A DNA stretch of 64,000 bases from Alphaproteobacteria bacterium (GCA_018830285.1 JAHJSB010000042.1:1-64000), one strand, 5' to 3'; counted from the stretch's first letter, positions 1 through 8,600 are shown. The notes: generated from the sequence alone by a model not told the origin. A program made the numbers and translations.

Positions 1-2
1 GC

Positions 3-113
3 CGCAATCTGGACGTCCAGCCTTCGATCACAATCCGGCCCGGCTGGCGGCTCGGCGTACTGGTGAACAAGGACATTGTCCTGAAACCCTATGAAGGAGG
101 TAGACAGCCATGA
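3..113 (+). CDS. trbI: TrbI/VirB10-like conjugal transfer protein (C-terminal fragment)
   Basis: Only the last 36 codons are in the window. They read RNLDVQPSITIRPGW followed by a GVLVNKDIVL segment, which matches the conserved C-terminal strand of TrbI/VirB10 (TrbI family), the channel-scaffolding protein of type IV secretion that spans both membranes. The stop TGA overlaps the ATG of the next gene (ATGA at 110-113), so the two are translationally coupled. An AAGGAGG stretch at 94-100 within this gene is the ribosome binding site for the downstream gene. The N-terminus lies outside the window. Confidence 0.8.
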   Translation, partial: RNLDVQPSITIRPGWRLGVLVNKDIVLKPYEGGRQP

Positions 114-328
114 GTGACGTCAATTTGAAGATCGGGCCGCTGCCGGACCGGACGCCGCAGAAACTGACGGTGCTCGTCGATCCCCTGCTTGCGTCGGAGT
201 TGGACGCGTATGCGCGGATCCATTCGCAGAAGTACGGAACGGACGTTTCGGCCTCGGCACTGGTGCCGCTGATGCTGGAGACCTTTCTGGCGAGTGACAG
301 CGGATTTCGAAGAGCAAAGAAATCTTGA
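110..328 (+). CDS. DUF2274 domain protein of the trb conjugation cluster
   Basis: A 72-residue protein starting MSDVNLKIGPLPDRTP, with a lysine/threonine-rich N-terminus and a C-terminal helix ending LASDSGFRRAKKS. This is the DUF2274 pattern; the family is almost always encoded directly after trbI in Proteobacterial conjugative elements. Its molecular role is unknown. The start is fixed by the ATGA overlap with trbI and by AAGGAGG at 94-100. It is probably the last gene of the trb operon, because the next gene is 46 nt away and has its own ribosome binding site. Confidence 0.8.
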   Translation: MSDVNLKIGPLPDRTPQKLTVLVDPLLASELDAYARIHSQKYGTDVSASALVPLMLETFLASDSGFRRAKKS

Positions 329-374
329 AGGAGCGTCTTCGCTCAAAAACAGTATCAATAGTGGAGTAAACGCA

Positions 375-569
375 ATGGCTAAGTTGATTACAGCGCAACA
401 GGTTCTCGAACTGACCGGGTATCGCAGCAGGACAACACTGTGGAGAAAGGTCAGAGCGAAAGTCTTTCCTGCCCCGGTGAAGCTTCCAGGCGATGCCGTT
501 CGTTGGCGCGAACAGGAAGTTCAGGACTGGATCGAGGAAGCTCCCCGGCAGACATATACCAGGTCGTGA
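375..569 (+). CDS. AlpA-type helix-turn-helix regulator
   Basis: A 64-residue protein: MAKLITAQQVLELTGYRSRTTLWRKV followed by FPAPVKLPGDAVRWREQEVQDWI. The layout (helix-turn-helix, the F-P-x-P-x-x-L wing, then W-x-x-x-x-V-x-x-W-I) is typical of AlpA/phage regulator and excisionase-like proteins. The ATG at 375 has GGAG at 363-366, 8 nt upstream, so I use it rather than an earlier in-frame start near 294. In mobile elements such proteins activate integrase genes or act as recombination directionality factors. Its position between the trb end and the integrase fits that, but the role here is inferred. Confidence 0.75.
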   Translation: MAKLITAQQVLELTGYRSRTTLWRKVRAKVFPAPVKLPGDAVRWREQEVQDWIEEAPRQTYTRS

Positions 570-579
570 ATACTCCCGC

Positions 580-1890
580 TCAAGTCAGCAACTTGGCCGA
601 GCGTTTACGCATCGCATGGCCAATTCCTTCAACCAGAAGCTTCGGAAAATCGTCTGGCATGATTGCGGCGGTTCGCTCGAGGGCACCCTCAATAGTTTCG
701 CCAAGACTGCCAAAGAGACTCCTGACCCGATCTTGCGCCATTCCGGCCGCTTTCGCGTCCTCAAGGAAGTGGTACGGGAGGATGCTTTCCATCGCATAGT
801 ATCGATTGTCCCCAATCGCCATGGAGAGACGAAATTCCTTCCGCCTGAGCTGCTTCGCCGCATAATTCGGCTGCAAGGACATGATGTCGTAGAGCGGCGT
901 CATTCGGTAGCGTCCTCCCGGTGTCAGAAAGAGGCTGAAATTCTTGGCATGGCCATCAGTAGCGCCAATAAGCCAGAACACGATCTGGGCCTTCAGGAAG
1001 GCCAGCCTGTCCTCTTCAGCATAGTCGCTGCCAGCCAGGAGACCGAGACATTCGCGAATGCCTGGTCCGCCGTCATTGTTATACTTGCGTGTCGGCGGCA
1101 CCGAGAGCGCCTGGCAGAAATCCTCCTGGGGAATGCGGAGCAAACGGCCATCACTCGCTCTCAGGCGATCAAAGCGCTCCACAGCGAGAATGCGGATGCC
1201 ATCGACATCAACAATCTGACTTTGCGCCACTTCAAGCCCGAGTTCCCGGCAAAGCGTGAGACAGAAATGCTCGTTCTCGACACTCTGGGTCATGTCGAGT
1301 CCATTCGGAAGCTTGCCGAGTCCGGGCTTCAGAATATGCGTGGTTGGCGTTGTGCCCTTTGGCAAACACCAGCCATCATTCCAAAGCAAGGCCGTTTTTT
1401 CCTGGGCGCCTGCAATGGAGATCCGCAGTTCCCGTTCGCCGCTCGGCCTGACACCCAGCGGCGCTGTGGCCAGATTGCGAATGATCTCAGCGACGTCTGC
1501 GTCGCTCAGCTGGAGATACTCAGGCTGTGTGGGCGGTGTTACCTCATCACCTTCCGGTACGAATTGCAGAGCCCCGACGCAGTCACGGCCGATCTGATTC
1601 AGGAGGCTGAACGCGTCGGTGCCCTCCGCCCCCACCTTTTCGGCAACCTTGCGCCTGATCTGGTCATTGTCGGGAAGAAGATTGTCGAAGAAGGCGGACA
1701 CTTCCGCCCCGGTATAACGCTCCTCACGCAACGGAAGCGACAATGAGACAGGTATGGCCCGGCGCGCATCGGCGAGCCATTCCTTGTCATACGCAAATGA
1801 GATTGCGCCGTTCGGGGCGCGATCAAGCAACCCCACGACGCGGCCATTGAGAGCGACGACCAGTCCTGCGCTACGCCGCGGCCGGGACAT
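580..1890 (-). CDS. hipA: HipA-family serine/threonine kinase toxin
   Basis: 436 residues, the normal length for full HipA. The N-terminal subdomain 1 (about 1-110) includes FFDNLLPDND. The glycine-rich loop is SIAGAQEKTALLW (about 158-170). The kinase core shows N-x-x-D/G-H-x-K-N as ATDGHAKNFS (catalytic D312, N317) and the metal-binding D335 in PLYDIMS. HipA toxins phosphorylate aminoacyl-tRNA synthetases and cause growth arrest or persistence; the exact target of this copy cannot be read from the sequence. It overlaps hipB by ATGA at 1889-1892, so antitoxin and toxin are coupled. All catalytic motifs are intact. It sits inside the mobile element and probably stabilises it. Confidence 0.9.
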   Translation of the reverse strand: MSRPRRSAGLVVALNGRVVGLLDRAPNGAISFAYDKEWLADARRAIPVSLSLPLREERYTGAEVSAFFDNLLPDNDQIRRKVAEKVGAEGTDAFSLLNQIGRDCVGALQFVPEGDEVTPPTQPEYLQLSDADVAEIIRNLATAPLGVRPSGERELRISIAGAQEKTALLWNDGWCLPKGTTPTTHILKPGLGKLPNGLDMTQSVENEHFCLTLCRELGLEVAQSQIVDVDGIRILAVERFDRLRASDGRLLRIPQEDFCQALSVPPTRKYNNDGGPGIRECLGLLAGSDYAEEDRLAFLKAQIVFWLIGATDGHAKNFSLFLTPGGRYRMTPLYDIMSLQPNYAAKQLRRKEFRLSMAIGDNRYYAMESILPYHFLEDAKAAGMAQDRVRSLFGSLGETIEGALERTAAIMPDDFPKLLVEGIGHAMRKRSAKLLT

Positions 1891-2141
1891 CAGAACAGAT
1901 CCTCAATGTCACTGTGCGAGCCTTTGGTCCGCTGGCGGACAACAATCTCAAGGTCGAGTGCCCGCAGCAGGTCCATCACCGTGTTGAGCTTGACCGTTTC
2001 AAGCCCGTTCTCCACATGTGATATGGTGCCTTGTCTCACGCCGGCTCGGCTGGCCAGGTCAGCCTGCGTCATCGCCTGCGTACGACGAGAACGCCGCAAG
2101 GCGACGCCAAGCTGCTTGGGTGATCTGACGAGTTGGGACAT
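1890..2141 (-). CDS. hipB: HipB-like Xre antitoxin / repressor
   Basis: 83 residues with one Xre/Cro helix-turn-helix: LGVALRRSRRTQAMTQADL then RAGVRQGTISHVENG (about 12-50), and a short C-terminal tail RQRTKGSHSDIEDLF. HipB antitoxins bind HipA and repress the operon. The start CAT at 2139-2141 lies 31-73 bases from two operators at 2172-2187 and 2199-2214, and its stop overlaps the hipA start. Normal length for a HipB. Confidence 0.88.
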   Translation of the reverse strand: MSQLVRSPKQLGVALRRSRRTQAMTQADLASRAGVRQGTISHVENGLETVKLNTVMDLLRALDLEIVVRQRTKGSHSDIEDLF

Positions 2142-2168
2142 TGGCGAGCTTCCTGACTATTCATGACC

Positions 2169-2197
2169 CCCATACGCCACAGCGTATAAAATGTCAA
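2169..2197 (-). promoter_or_regulatory. hipBA promoter
   Basis: On the minus strand a perfect TTGACA (2197-2192) is followed by a 17-base spacer and TATGGG (2174-2169), 28 bases upstream of the hipB ATG. The -10 is weak but the spacing is ideal. One operator (2172-2187) covers the -10/spacer and the other lies just upstream of the -35, as expected for autorepression. Confidence 0.6.
2172..2187. promoter_or_regulatory. Predicted HipB operator, site 1
   Basis: ATACGC-CACA-GCGTAT, a perfect 6-base inverted repeat with a 4-base spacer, overlapping the hipBA -10 region. It shares both arms with the second site 27 bases away. Confidence 0.65.
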
Positions 2198-2198
2198 T

Positions 2199-2214
2199 AT
2201 ACGCTACGGCGTAT
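2199..2214. promoter_or_regulatory. Predicted HipB operator, site 2
   Basis: ATACGC-TACG-GCGTAT, identical arms and spacing to the first site, placed directly upstream of the -35 hexamer. Two sites with identical arms in the hipBA promoter match the multi-operator architecture known for hipBA operons. Confidence 0.65.
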
Positions 2215-2285
2215 GATAAAGCTTTATCACCTGCAGCGCATAATTACCTTTTGGTCGAATGGATTAATGGCGCGACAGGGCAGAC

Positions 2286-3596
2286 TTACACTGGATCATA
2301 GTGCAGGCTATAAGTTGACTGGCGAGGTGCGTTCGAACGTGCGGAAACCTTGGCTGAGCGATGGCCCAAATAGTTACTCCAGTCAGCCATCATGCGGCGG
2401 CGTTTTTCTACTTGGGAAAGCCTCTTATAGGCCAGTTCTGTCTCTGACCCTTGCTTATGAGCAATTGCGATTTCAGCGAGTTCGCCCGGGTAGTTGGTAC
2501 ACTCAGCAATCCAATCCCTGAAAGTTGACCGCAGCCCGTGCGGCACCGCGCGCTTCCCTGTCTGTTGATCCAGGAAGCCCTTTCGACCGGCTGCGATCTC
2601 CTCCAGGTGAACTTCCCGCATAAGTTTGGCGATCGTATTTTCGCTCATAGGGCAACCATTGAGTCCCGCGAAGACATACTCGCCGTTCTGTTCCTGTTTT
2701 ACCTTTCGCAGTAGCGCCAGCATCGGCTCGGTAAGCGGCACCTTGTGGTCTCGGGTCTTGAGTTTTGTCCCTTGTCTGTTCGGCGGTATCGTCCAGACTC
2801 TCGTGTCGAAATCGACCTCACTCCAGGACATGTATCTCACATCACCCGACCTTACCGCCGTAAGACACAGAAACTCGAGTGCTCGCGCAGCCAAGCTCTT
2901 CTTCTGGCGGATCAATTCGAACCACCTCGGCGCGTCAACGAATGGCACCGCTGGCCGATGCGCGGCTTTCTTATCCCGTCCCAGGGGATCCAAAATCGGT
3001 TTCAGGTCCACCCATTTCGCGGGACTGTCTTGCTCCCGATAGCCCGTTGCCTTCAACCAGACAAATATCTTGTCGAGGCGTACCCTAATCTTCTTGGCGA
3101 GTTCGCGCTTCGTCGACCAAATTGGCTTGAGCACATCTGCGATGTGAAGCGTAGTAATATGCTCAACGTCCAATTTTCCAATGATCGGAACAGCATAGGT
3201 ATGGAGCGTATTTTTCCACGCTTTAAATTCTTTCTCCTTAACCTCGGACAATTCAGTTTCGAAAAACTGTTCGACAGCCTTGGCAAAGATAATTCGCTTT
3301 TGCTCAACTGTTTCTTCCTTGAAAGTGGGGTCAATCCCATCTGCCAACTGCCTGCGGTACTCACGTGCTTTCTCGCGCGCTTCGCTGAGTGACAACTCGA
3401 ATGCCGAGCCCAGACCGATTTCTTTGCGACGTTTGTTCAATGTACCCCGAAGCAACCAACACCGAGCCCCACTCGCATAAGTGACGAGATACAATCCGGC
3501 AATGCCGCCCACCGAATGCCTCGATTTTTCGCCCGTACCTGAGTGTTTCAGAGACGCGACAGCTTTGGCTGAAAGAGGAGTAAGTAACTTTGGCAT
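2286..3596 (-). CDS. P4-type tyrosine integrase (DUF4102 + phage integrase)
   Basis: 436 residues from MPKLLTPLSAKAV. It has an N-terminal Arm-binding DUF4102 domain (about 1-95), a core-binding SAM-like domain (about 105-190) and a C-terminal catalytic domain with R249 (AVRSGDVRYM), H353 and R356 (HGLRSTFRDW), H380 (AIAHKQG) and nucleophile Y390 (LAYKR). All tyrosine-recombinase residues are present. An upstream in-frame extension to 3959 exists but is compositionally non-coding; the start at 3596 fits the conserved DUF4102 beginning. It catalyses site-specific integration and excision of the conjugative element. The gene points inward with its 5-prime end towards the predicted att border. 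Confidence 0.92.
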   Translation of the reverse strand: MPKLLTPLSAKAVASLKHSGTGEKSRHSVGGIAGLYLVTYASGARCWLLRGTLNKRRKEIGLGSAFELSLSEAREKAREYRRQLADGIDPTFKEETVEQKRIIFAKAVEQFFETELSEVKEKEFKAWKNTLHTYAVPIIGKLDVEHITTLHIADVLKPIWSTKRELAKKIRVRLDKIFVWLKATGYREQDSPAKWVDLKPILDPLGRDKKAAHRPAVPFVDAPRWFELIRQKKSLAARALEFLCLTAVRSGDVRYMSWSEVDFDTRVWTIPPNRQGTKLKTRDHKVPLTEPMLALLRKVKQEQNGEYVFAGLNGCPMSENTIAKLMREVHLEEIAAGRKGFLDQQTGKRAVPHGLRSTFRDWIAECTNYPGELAEIAIAHKQGSETELAYKRLSQVEKRRRMMADWSNYLGHRSAKVSARSNAPRQSTYSLHYDPV

Positions 3597-3801
3597 ATGG
3601 TTTCGCCCCACAAACCGCCCCACAAAAGAATTTCGATAGAGTGATATAAAATGGAACACCACAAAACAAGCCTGTTCTCCAATGAGTTGTATTAAATGAA
3701 TTTTTTTACATTTTTTGGAACAACATGGAACGGCATGAAATACTGGGGTGGCTCCTACTCGCGGACCCACTCCCCTTCCCCAGAGCAAGCGCGCCAATGC
3801 G
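3597..3801. other. Presumed element border (att region), no gene
   Basis: 205 bases between the integrase start and the first chromosomal gene. It is AT-rich near 3600-3740 (including runs of T around 3698-3715) and becomes GC-rich after about 3740. This compositional step is compatible with the element/chromosome junction. I see no tRNA 3-prime end, T-loop or direct repeat that would identify the core att sequence. Confidence 0.35.
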
Positions 3802-4737
3802 TCAACTCGCGTCCAGGCGCGCAAACAGGTCCTGCGTCCGGAACGCCCGGCCGATCTGGTTCGCATGGTGGCGGGAATCGCAGACCAGTTCGAACCTGGG
3901 AAACGGCGGCTGCTTGACCAGCTTGACCCGCCCAGGCTCCACGGATTCCATTTCGGCAAAATCTTCCTTTACCTCCGTGAACACCGACCGGACGAAAGCA
4001 TCGTGCCGCGCAATATCCTCAGGTCGCGTGTAATATTCACTCGGCAAGGCAATAACGACTTCTGCATTGGGGAATGTCGCCTCGAAGAAGGCCGTCATAT
4101 TGGCAATCGATCGTGCAGACGCCGCAACGTTGTCCTGCTCGAAAAACTGCCCCTCCTGCGGAAGCTCGCCGCAGTCAAATTGCTCGAAATCCAAATCGCC
4201 GCTGCGGGTTGGCAAAGGAAATTCTTTGGACTTCAGGACGCCGCCTTCGAAAACGGTCTGGGTGAGAAAACTCCAGGCGCTGACACGGGGTTTGATCGCA
4301 AGTGGCAGGTGACCGGTAATGTCGCCGTCGAAATCGTTGCGCTCGTCGAACCTGTTCGCCCGAAACGGCAATATGGTCGAATAAACGACCAGACGGACCT
4401 GCGTCTGGTCCAGCTCGCCGGCGACATCCTCGACCCAGCCGCGATAATTCTCATCCGAGAACCCTTCATTCAGCAGCGAGGCATTGTACCAAACCATGCC
4501 GCTCAATTCTTCGAGCTGATCTGCCGACAGGCTGAACACTGAATTGGAGCCACCGAACACAAGTGCATCGACATGGTCCAGCTCAGCTATATTGCTGAGA
4601 TGCTCGCGCATGATGGCAATGCGTCCGCCGTCCGACTGGCTGCTATATTCCCAGACCAGATAGCCACCGTAAGCAACCACCAGGGCCGGAATCCCGAACC
4701 GCCAGACGAAACGGTTAACGCTGACCATAAACGGCAT
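3802..4737 (-). CDS. SGNH/GDSL-like membrane-anchored partner of MBOAT protein
   Basis: 311 residues. One N-terminal membrane segment (about 8-28, FGIPALVVAYGGYLVW), then a soluble domain with FGGSNSVFSLS (about 60-70), resembling the G-x-S-x-S nucleophile block of DltD/AlgJ-like acyltransferase partners, and a late D-x-x-H-like region (CDSRHHANQIG) near the C-terminus. It overlaps the upstream MBOAT gene by 23 nt, so the pair is co-translated. Proteins of this type receive or transfer acyl groups onto extracytoplasmic polysaccharides in partnership with an MBOAT enzyme. The family assignment rests on context and the serine motif; the substrate is unknown. Confidence 0.65.
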   Translation of the reverse strand: MPFMVSVNRFVWRFGIPALVVAYGGYLVWEYSSQSDGGRIAIMREHLSNIAELDHVDALVFGGSNSVFSLSADQLEELSGMVWYNASLLNEGFSDENYRGWVEDVAGELDQTQVRLVVYSTILPFRANRFDERNDFDGDITGHLPLAIKPRVSAWSFLTQTVFEGGVLKSKEFPLPTRSGDLDFEQFDCGELPQEGQFFEQDNVAASARSIANMTAFFEATFPNAEVVIALPSEYYTRPEDIARHDAFVRSVFTEVKEDFAEMESVEPGRVKLVKQPPFPRFELVCDSRHHANQIGRAFRTQDLFARLDAS

Positions 4738-5986
4738 AATCCATCCCCACTCCGTTTGCGATCGTGGCCAGCATCAGCGCAAGCATCGCGAACTGGACCA
4801 CGGGAAGCCGGTAGAACTTGTAGTTTCGCTGAGAGAAATACGGCTTGGTCTGGAGCAGGATCTCCATCGCCACGAACACGATAATCAGCCCGAGCGCGAG
4901 AAGCGTCGTCCAGGGCATATGGATCAACTTGTAGACAACGGAAAAATCGACGAAGCGGAAATGCAGTTTCTCGAACAGTCGCGCGGAATCGGAGTCCGCA
5001 AACAGCATGCGTCCGATCACGACCGCAATGCCGAGCACGAAGAAGGCCGGCACCTTGAACCCGCGCTTCAGCAGCCGCAGCGTGATCACGAACATGAGGG
5101 CGTGGAAGAGGCCCCACAGAGCGAAATTGAGGGTCACACCATGCCACATGGCCGATCCCATATAGACGGTGAAGAGCGCGGCAGATGTGCCAAACTGCTT
5201 CTTGGTCGGCGCGTAGAAGAGGCTTTTCAGCACGACCGACAGCGACGTGTGCCAGCCCCGCCAGAATTCGATCACGTTCGTCGACGAGAAAGGCTGCCGG
5301 AAGTTGAGCGGAATCTTGAACCCGAGGAGTCCGGCCAGGCCGAATATGATGAGCGATAAGCCGCAAAAGTTGGCATACACAAACAGCTCGAAAATCGTCG
5401 CGAAGGTCAGCGACGAAACAACATCGGTCTCCTTGAGAAGATCAAATGTCTTGGTCAGCGGTGTCGCGATCGTCTGCTGCAGGAAGAGGCCGAGAAAGAC
5501 GAAGGGGAGATAATAGTCCGCCCGGCTGCGCAGGCTGCGGTAGCGAACGTCCCTGAACTGCGTGGCGACCGGCCCCGTGATGATCAGCAGCGGGTTGCTG
5601 GCCAGCACCGCCGCGCGCGGGGTCAGCGAGCGGCTCCGTGCAATATAGGCAAGCGACGCAGTATAGAAGGACAATCCATAGAGCAGCAGGTTGGTCGACG
5701 AGGCATGCGATCCGGTCAAAGTCTTTGTGAGGCCGAAGATCGACGTCGCTGAAATGGCGAAGAACAGGATATAAGGCGCAATTGTCGTCCGCTCACGCTC
5801 CCCGGCGATCAAGAGCAGGGCAACAATGGCAACGCAGACCGCCAGCGGAATGGCCGACTTGAGTGCAAAACCGGGTAACGCACTTGGTTCCCAGACGCCC
5901 AGGCCATTAACCATTACTTGCGCAATAGCAAGGATAGCCACACCGGATATCCAGAATACACCCATCTCCCGCATCTGTTTTGTCAT
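4715..5986 (-). CDS. MBOAT family O-acyltransferase (DltB/AlgI-like)
   Basis: About 423 residues, nearly all hydrophobic with around ten predicted membrane segments. The MBOAT signature is clear: NVIEFWRGWHTSLSVVL (re-entrant helix, R-x-W-H) and the catalytic histidine in AMWHGVTLNFALWG. These enzymes move acyl groups, usually acetyl, across the inner membrane to a cell-surface polymer. The ATG at 5986 is chosen because an AT-rich, promoter-like stretch lies just upstream; an in-frame TTG at 6079 would add 31 residues. It is coupled to the SGNH-like gene. No polysaccharide synthesis genes are adjacent, so the acceptor cannot be named. Confidence 0.85.
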   Translation of the reverse strand: MTKQMREMGVFWISGVAILAIAQVMVNGLGVWEPSALPGFALKSAIPLAVCVAIVALLLIAGERERTTIAPYILFFAISATSIFGLTKTLTGSHASSTNLLLYGLSFYTASLAYIARSRSLTPRAAVLASNPLLIITGPVATQFRDVRYRSLRSRADYYLPFVFLGLFLQQTIATPLTKTFDLLKETDVVSSLTFATIFELFVYANFCGLSLIIFGLAGLLGFKIPLNFRQPFSSTNVIEFWRGWHTSLSVVLKSLFYAPTKKQFGTSAALFTVYMGSAMWHGVTLNFALWGLFHALMFVITLRLLKRGFKVPAFFVLGIAVVIGRMLFADSDSARLFEKLHFRFVDFSVVYKLIHMPWTTLLALGLIIVFVAMEILLQTKPYFSQRNYKFYRLPVVQFAMLALMLATIANGVGMDYAVYGQR

Positions 5987-6278
5987 AAGCCCAGAAGCCC
6001 ACAATATAGTTCGCCCAATTTCAGTAGACTTATTTACTATTACATGGTCAACAGAATTTTCGTCAGTCAGTTCCAGCAAAGCCGCCGAGTCGTTTCTTGT
6101 CCGGAACGAATGGGGTCAGCCTCATGGCGACCGCTTGCATGTCCCGGCAAGCGGCAAGTAGCAGGGCTCGCCTGCAAAGACCGGTTCCGGCCCGTGACAC
6201 ATGGCCCTATAAACCGCCCGACTCAACGACTCCGTTCTCCTCCCCCATCCCCGAACTTGCCTGCGGAGATTTTTCGCG

Positions 6279-7160
6279 ATGCACGCCCCATTTGACCTGG
6301 TCGAAGTTGAAGCTGGCCGCCGCCTCCATGTATTGGTCGAAGGGCCGGAAAATGCGCCATGGGTCGTGTTCGATCACGGTGCGTTCGGGTCCTATGTCGA
6401 CGGATGGTGGGTCAAGGAAGCGCTGAAGGCTGACCACCGCGTCGTGCTGTATGGCCGGGCTGGCATGGACTGGAGTGATCCGGCGCCCGAAGGCACGTCC
6501 CTGACACCGGAATTCCATATCGCCGACCTGCGCCGCCTGCTCGTCGCGCTTGGCGCACGTCCGCCTTACGTGCTGGTCGGGCACTCCATGGCGGGCTTGC
6601 GCCTGCACGCCTTTGCCAATCTTCATCCCGACGAGCTGGCAGGCCGCGTCTTCGTCGACGCGATGAACCCCAAATACCTTCGCAAGCCAGGCGGCATGCG
6701 CCTGCTCAATGCTTTTACCCTTCTATTGCGGGCCGGCGGCGTGCTCGCGGAATCCGGTCTCCTGCGCGCGGTCGCGCCTTTCACCGGCGACGATATCGAC
6801 CTGCCGCGGGAGCGTCGGGCCGAGAAACGATACCTGTTCCGCAAGCCCGATCACTGGACCGCTGCGCGCGACGAAGTCGCCGCAATTGATCCCGGCGCCG
6901 CTTATTTCGACCCGGCCGTCACGGTCAACTCGCCCGTATCTGTCTTTTCGCGTGACGCTGACGGCGGCGAGAATGCGGGCCTCGTCCGGTCCGTCTCGAA
7001 CCAGGGCGGCTATGGACGCCTGTTCGGGCTCGACGGCGAAACCCATACATCCTTGCTGAACCCGGCCCATGCCGCCCGCATCGCCCGGGAAGTGCGCTAC
7101 ATGACACGCATGATGGTTCCGCTGGCCCAGGACCGTCCCAGCCGGTTCATCAGTTCGTGA
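6279..7160 (+). CDS. Alpha/beta-fold hydrolase
   Basis: 293 residues with an alpha/beta hydrolase fold: oxyanion-loop region FDHGAFGS (about 33-40), nucleophile elbow GHSMAG (about 95-100) and a late histidine in GETHTSLL (about 258-262). No signal peptide, so cytoplasmic. It is a single-gene plus-strand unit between the minus-strand MBOAT and serine ammonia-lyase genes. Substrate cannot be inferred; haloalkane, ester and epoxide hydrolases share this pattern. Confidence 0.8.
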   Translation: MHAPFDLVEVEAGRRLHVLVEGPENAPWVVFDHGAFGSYVDGWWVKEALKADHRVVLYGRAGMDWSDPAPEGTSLTPEFHIADLRRLLVALGARPPYVLVGHSMAGLRLHAFANLHPDELAGRVFVDAMNPKYLRKPGGMRLLNAFTLLLRAGGVLAESGLLRAVAPFTGDDIDLPRERRAEKRYLFRKPDHWTAARDEVAAIDPGAAYFDPAVTVNSPVSVFSRDADGGENAGLVRSVSNQGGYGRLFGLDGETHTSLLNPAHAARIAREVRYMTRMMVPLAQDRPSRFISS

Positions 7161-7223
7161 CCGGCCTGCGATCGGAGCATAGTGCCGGATAGGCCATATG
7201 GCATGTTCACCAAGGACCGAGCC

Positions 7224-8600
7224 TCAGCACTCGATGACGTTGACAGCCAGCCCGCCCTGGCTCGTTTCCTTGTACTTGGATGACATGTCGATGCCCGTCT
7301 GGCGCATCGTCTCGATCACCTGATCGAGCGATACCTTGGTCTGTTCCACCGAGTGAAGCGCGAGCCGCGCAGCGTTCACCGCCTTCACCGCGCCGATCGC
7401 ATTGCGCTCGATACAGGGTATCTGGACCAGCCCGCCGACCGGGTCGCAAGTCAGGCCCAGATTATGCTCCATACCTATCTCGGCGGCATTGGCACATTGT
7501 TGCGGCGTGCCGCCCCACACCGCAGCCAGTCCGGCGGCTGCCATGGAGCAAGCGACACCCACCTCGCCCTGGCATCCCATCTCTGCACCGGAAATGGAGG
7601 CGCGCTGCTTGTACAAGAGGCCCACGCCGCCCGCCGTCAGCAGGAACTTGCGCAGCCGCTCTGCGCCATCGTCCGCACCGACGCAATAATGCTTGATGAC
7701 AGATGGAATGATCCCGGCGGCCCCGTTCGTGGGCGCGGTCACGACCTGCCCGCCGCTGGCATTCTCTTCGTTCACGGCCATGGCATAGACATTCAGCCAG
7801 TCAAAGATCTGTTCACGCTCATTCGACTGTGGTGACGCCTGCAGCTTCTTCCATATCTCGGGCGCCCTGCGCCGCACCTTCAGGCCGCCCGGCAAGACAC
7901 CCTCGCGTGCCAGTCCCCTCTGGATACAGCCCAGCATGACATCCGCAATCCGGTCGAGCGCCGCTTCCGTCTCCACCCGCGGACGCATTGCGTCCTCGTT
8001 GGCAAGAATCACATCGTGAATGGCAACGCGCTGGTCAGCGCAGATCGACAGAAGGTCTGCGGCGGATGCAAACGGATGCGGAACCTCTTTCCCCGTCTTC
8101 ACGATATCGTCGACCGGCGGCGCCTTCAGCTGTTTGGCGGTGGCGATGAACCCGCCGCCGGTAGAATAAAGGGTCTCTTCCAGCAATACGCCGCCACTCG
8201 CTGAAAAGGCGCGCAGCATCATGCCGTTCGGATGCAGCTCGGGCAGAACATGATAGGCAAAGACAATGTCCGTCTCCGGATTGAAAGCGATCACTCTGCC
8301 ATCAGCAAGAGGGAGGCGTTTGCCGGTATAGACCTCGGCCACCTGCGCGTCGGCGGTGTTCGGGTCCAGTGTCTCGGGCTCCAGTCCCAGCAGGCCCAGC
8401 ACCACAGCCTTCGGCGTCGCATGCCCCACGCCGGTTAGCGCGAGCGAACCCTGAAGCTCGACCTCTATGCGCGCCACCTGCCCCAGAACGCCGGCCTCAC
8501 CCAGTGACGCCGCGAACCGGTTGGCGATCCGGATCGGCCCCACAGTATGGGAACTCGACGGGCCAATGCCGACGCGAAAGAGATCAAGGACCGAAAGCAT
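7224..8600 (-). CDS. sdaA: L-serine ammonia-lyase, single-chain iron-sulfur type
   Basis: 458 residues, the usual length for the fused alpha/beta SdaA/SdaB enzyme that deaminates L-serine to pyruvate and ammonia using a [4Fe-4S] cluster. Seen in the sequence: N-terminal beta domain with [10 protein letters not shown] (about 12-21), the [21 protein letters not shown] block in the alpha domain, and cluster cysteines in [11 protein letters not shown] and [14 protein letters not shown]. Monocistronic as far as can be seen. Likely provides pyruvate from serine, consistent with amino-acid use as carbon source. Confidence 0.95.
   Translation of the reverse strand: MLSVLDLFRVGIGPSSSHTVGPIRIANRFAASLGEAGVLGQVARIEVELQGSLALTGVGHATPKAVVLGLLGLEPETLDPNTADAQVAEVYTGKRLPLADGRVIAFNPETDIVFAYHVLPELHPNGMMLRAFSASGGVLLEETLYSTGGGFIATAKQLKAPPVDDIVKTGKEVPHPFASAADLLSICADQRVAIHDVILANEDAMRPRVETEAALDRIADVMLGCIQRGLAREGVLPGGLKVRRRAPEIWKKLQASPQSNEREQIFDWLNVYAMAVNEENASGGQVVTAPTNGAAGIIPSVIKHYCVGADDGAERLRKFLLTAGGVGLLYKQRASISGAEMGCQGEVGVACSMAAAGLAAVWGGTPQQCANAAEIGMEHNLGLTCDPVGGLVQIPCIERNAIGAVKAVNAARLALHSVEQTKVSLDQVIETMRQTGIDMSSKYKETSQGGLAVNVIEC

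Larger units (their letters stand above)
1..3740. mobile_element. End of an integrative and conjugative element
   Basis: The left 3.6 kb combines a conjugation gene end (TrbI), the DUF2274 gene that usually follows trbI, an AlpA-like regulator, a hipBA pair and a DUF4102/phage-type tyrosine integrase. This is the usual right end of a Trb-type integrative conjugative element: transfer genes inward, cargo next, integrase near the border. Chromosomal genes appear to resume with the 3802-4737 gene, so the border should lie between the integrase start (3596) and about 3800. I found no tRNA 3-prime end or obvious direct repeat there, so the right coordinate is approximate and the left end is outside the window. 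Confidence 0.6.

Noticed and set aside
3740-3800. GC-rich stretch near the integrase as a tRNA 3-prime end
   Set aside because: No T-loop consensus, no acceptor pairing and no CCA-compatible end on either strand.
3885-3900. AGTTCGAACCTGGG resembling a tRNA T-arm
   Set aside because: It encodes conserved-looking residues within the SGNH-like gene and has no partner stem.
3748-4542. Plus-strand frame opposite the SGNH-like gene
   Set aside because: Arg-rich translation without a domain; the minus-strand frame has the family motifs.
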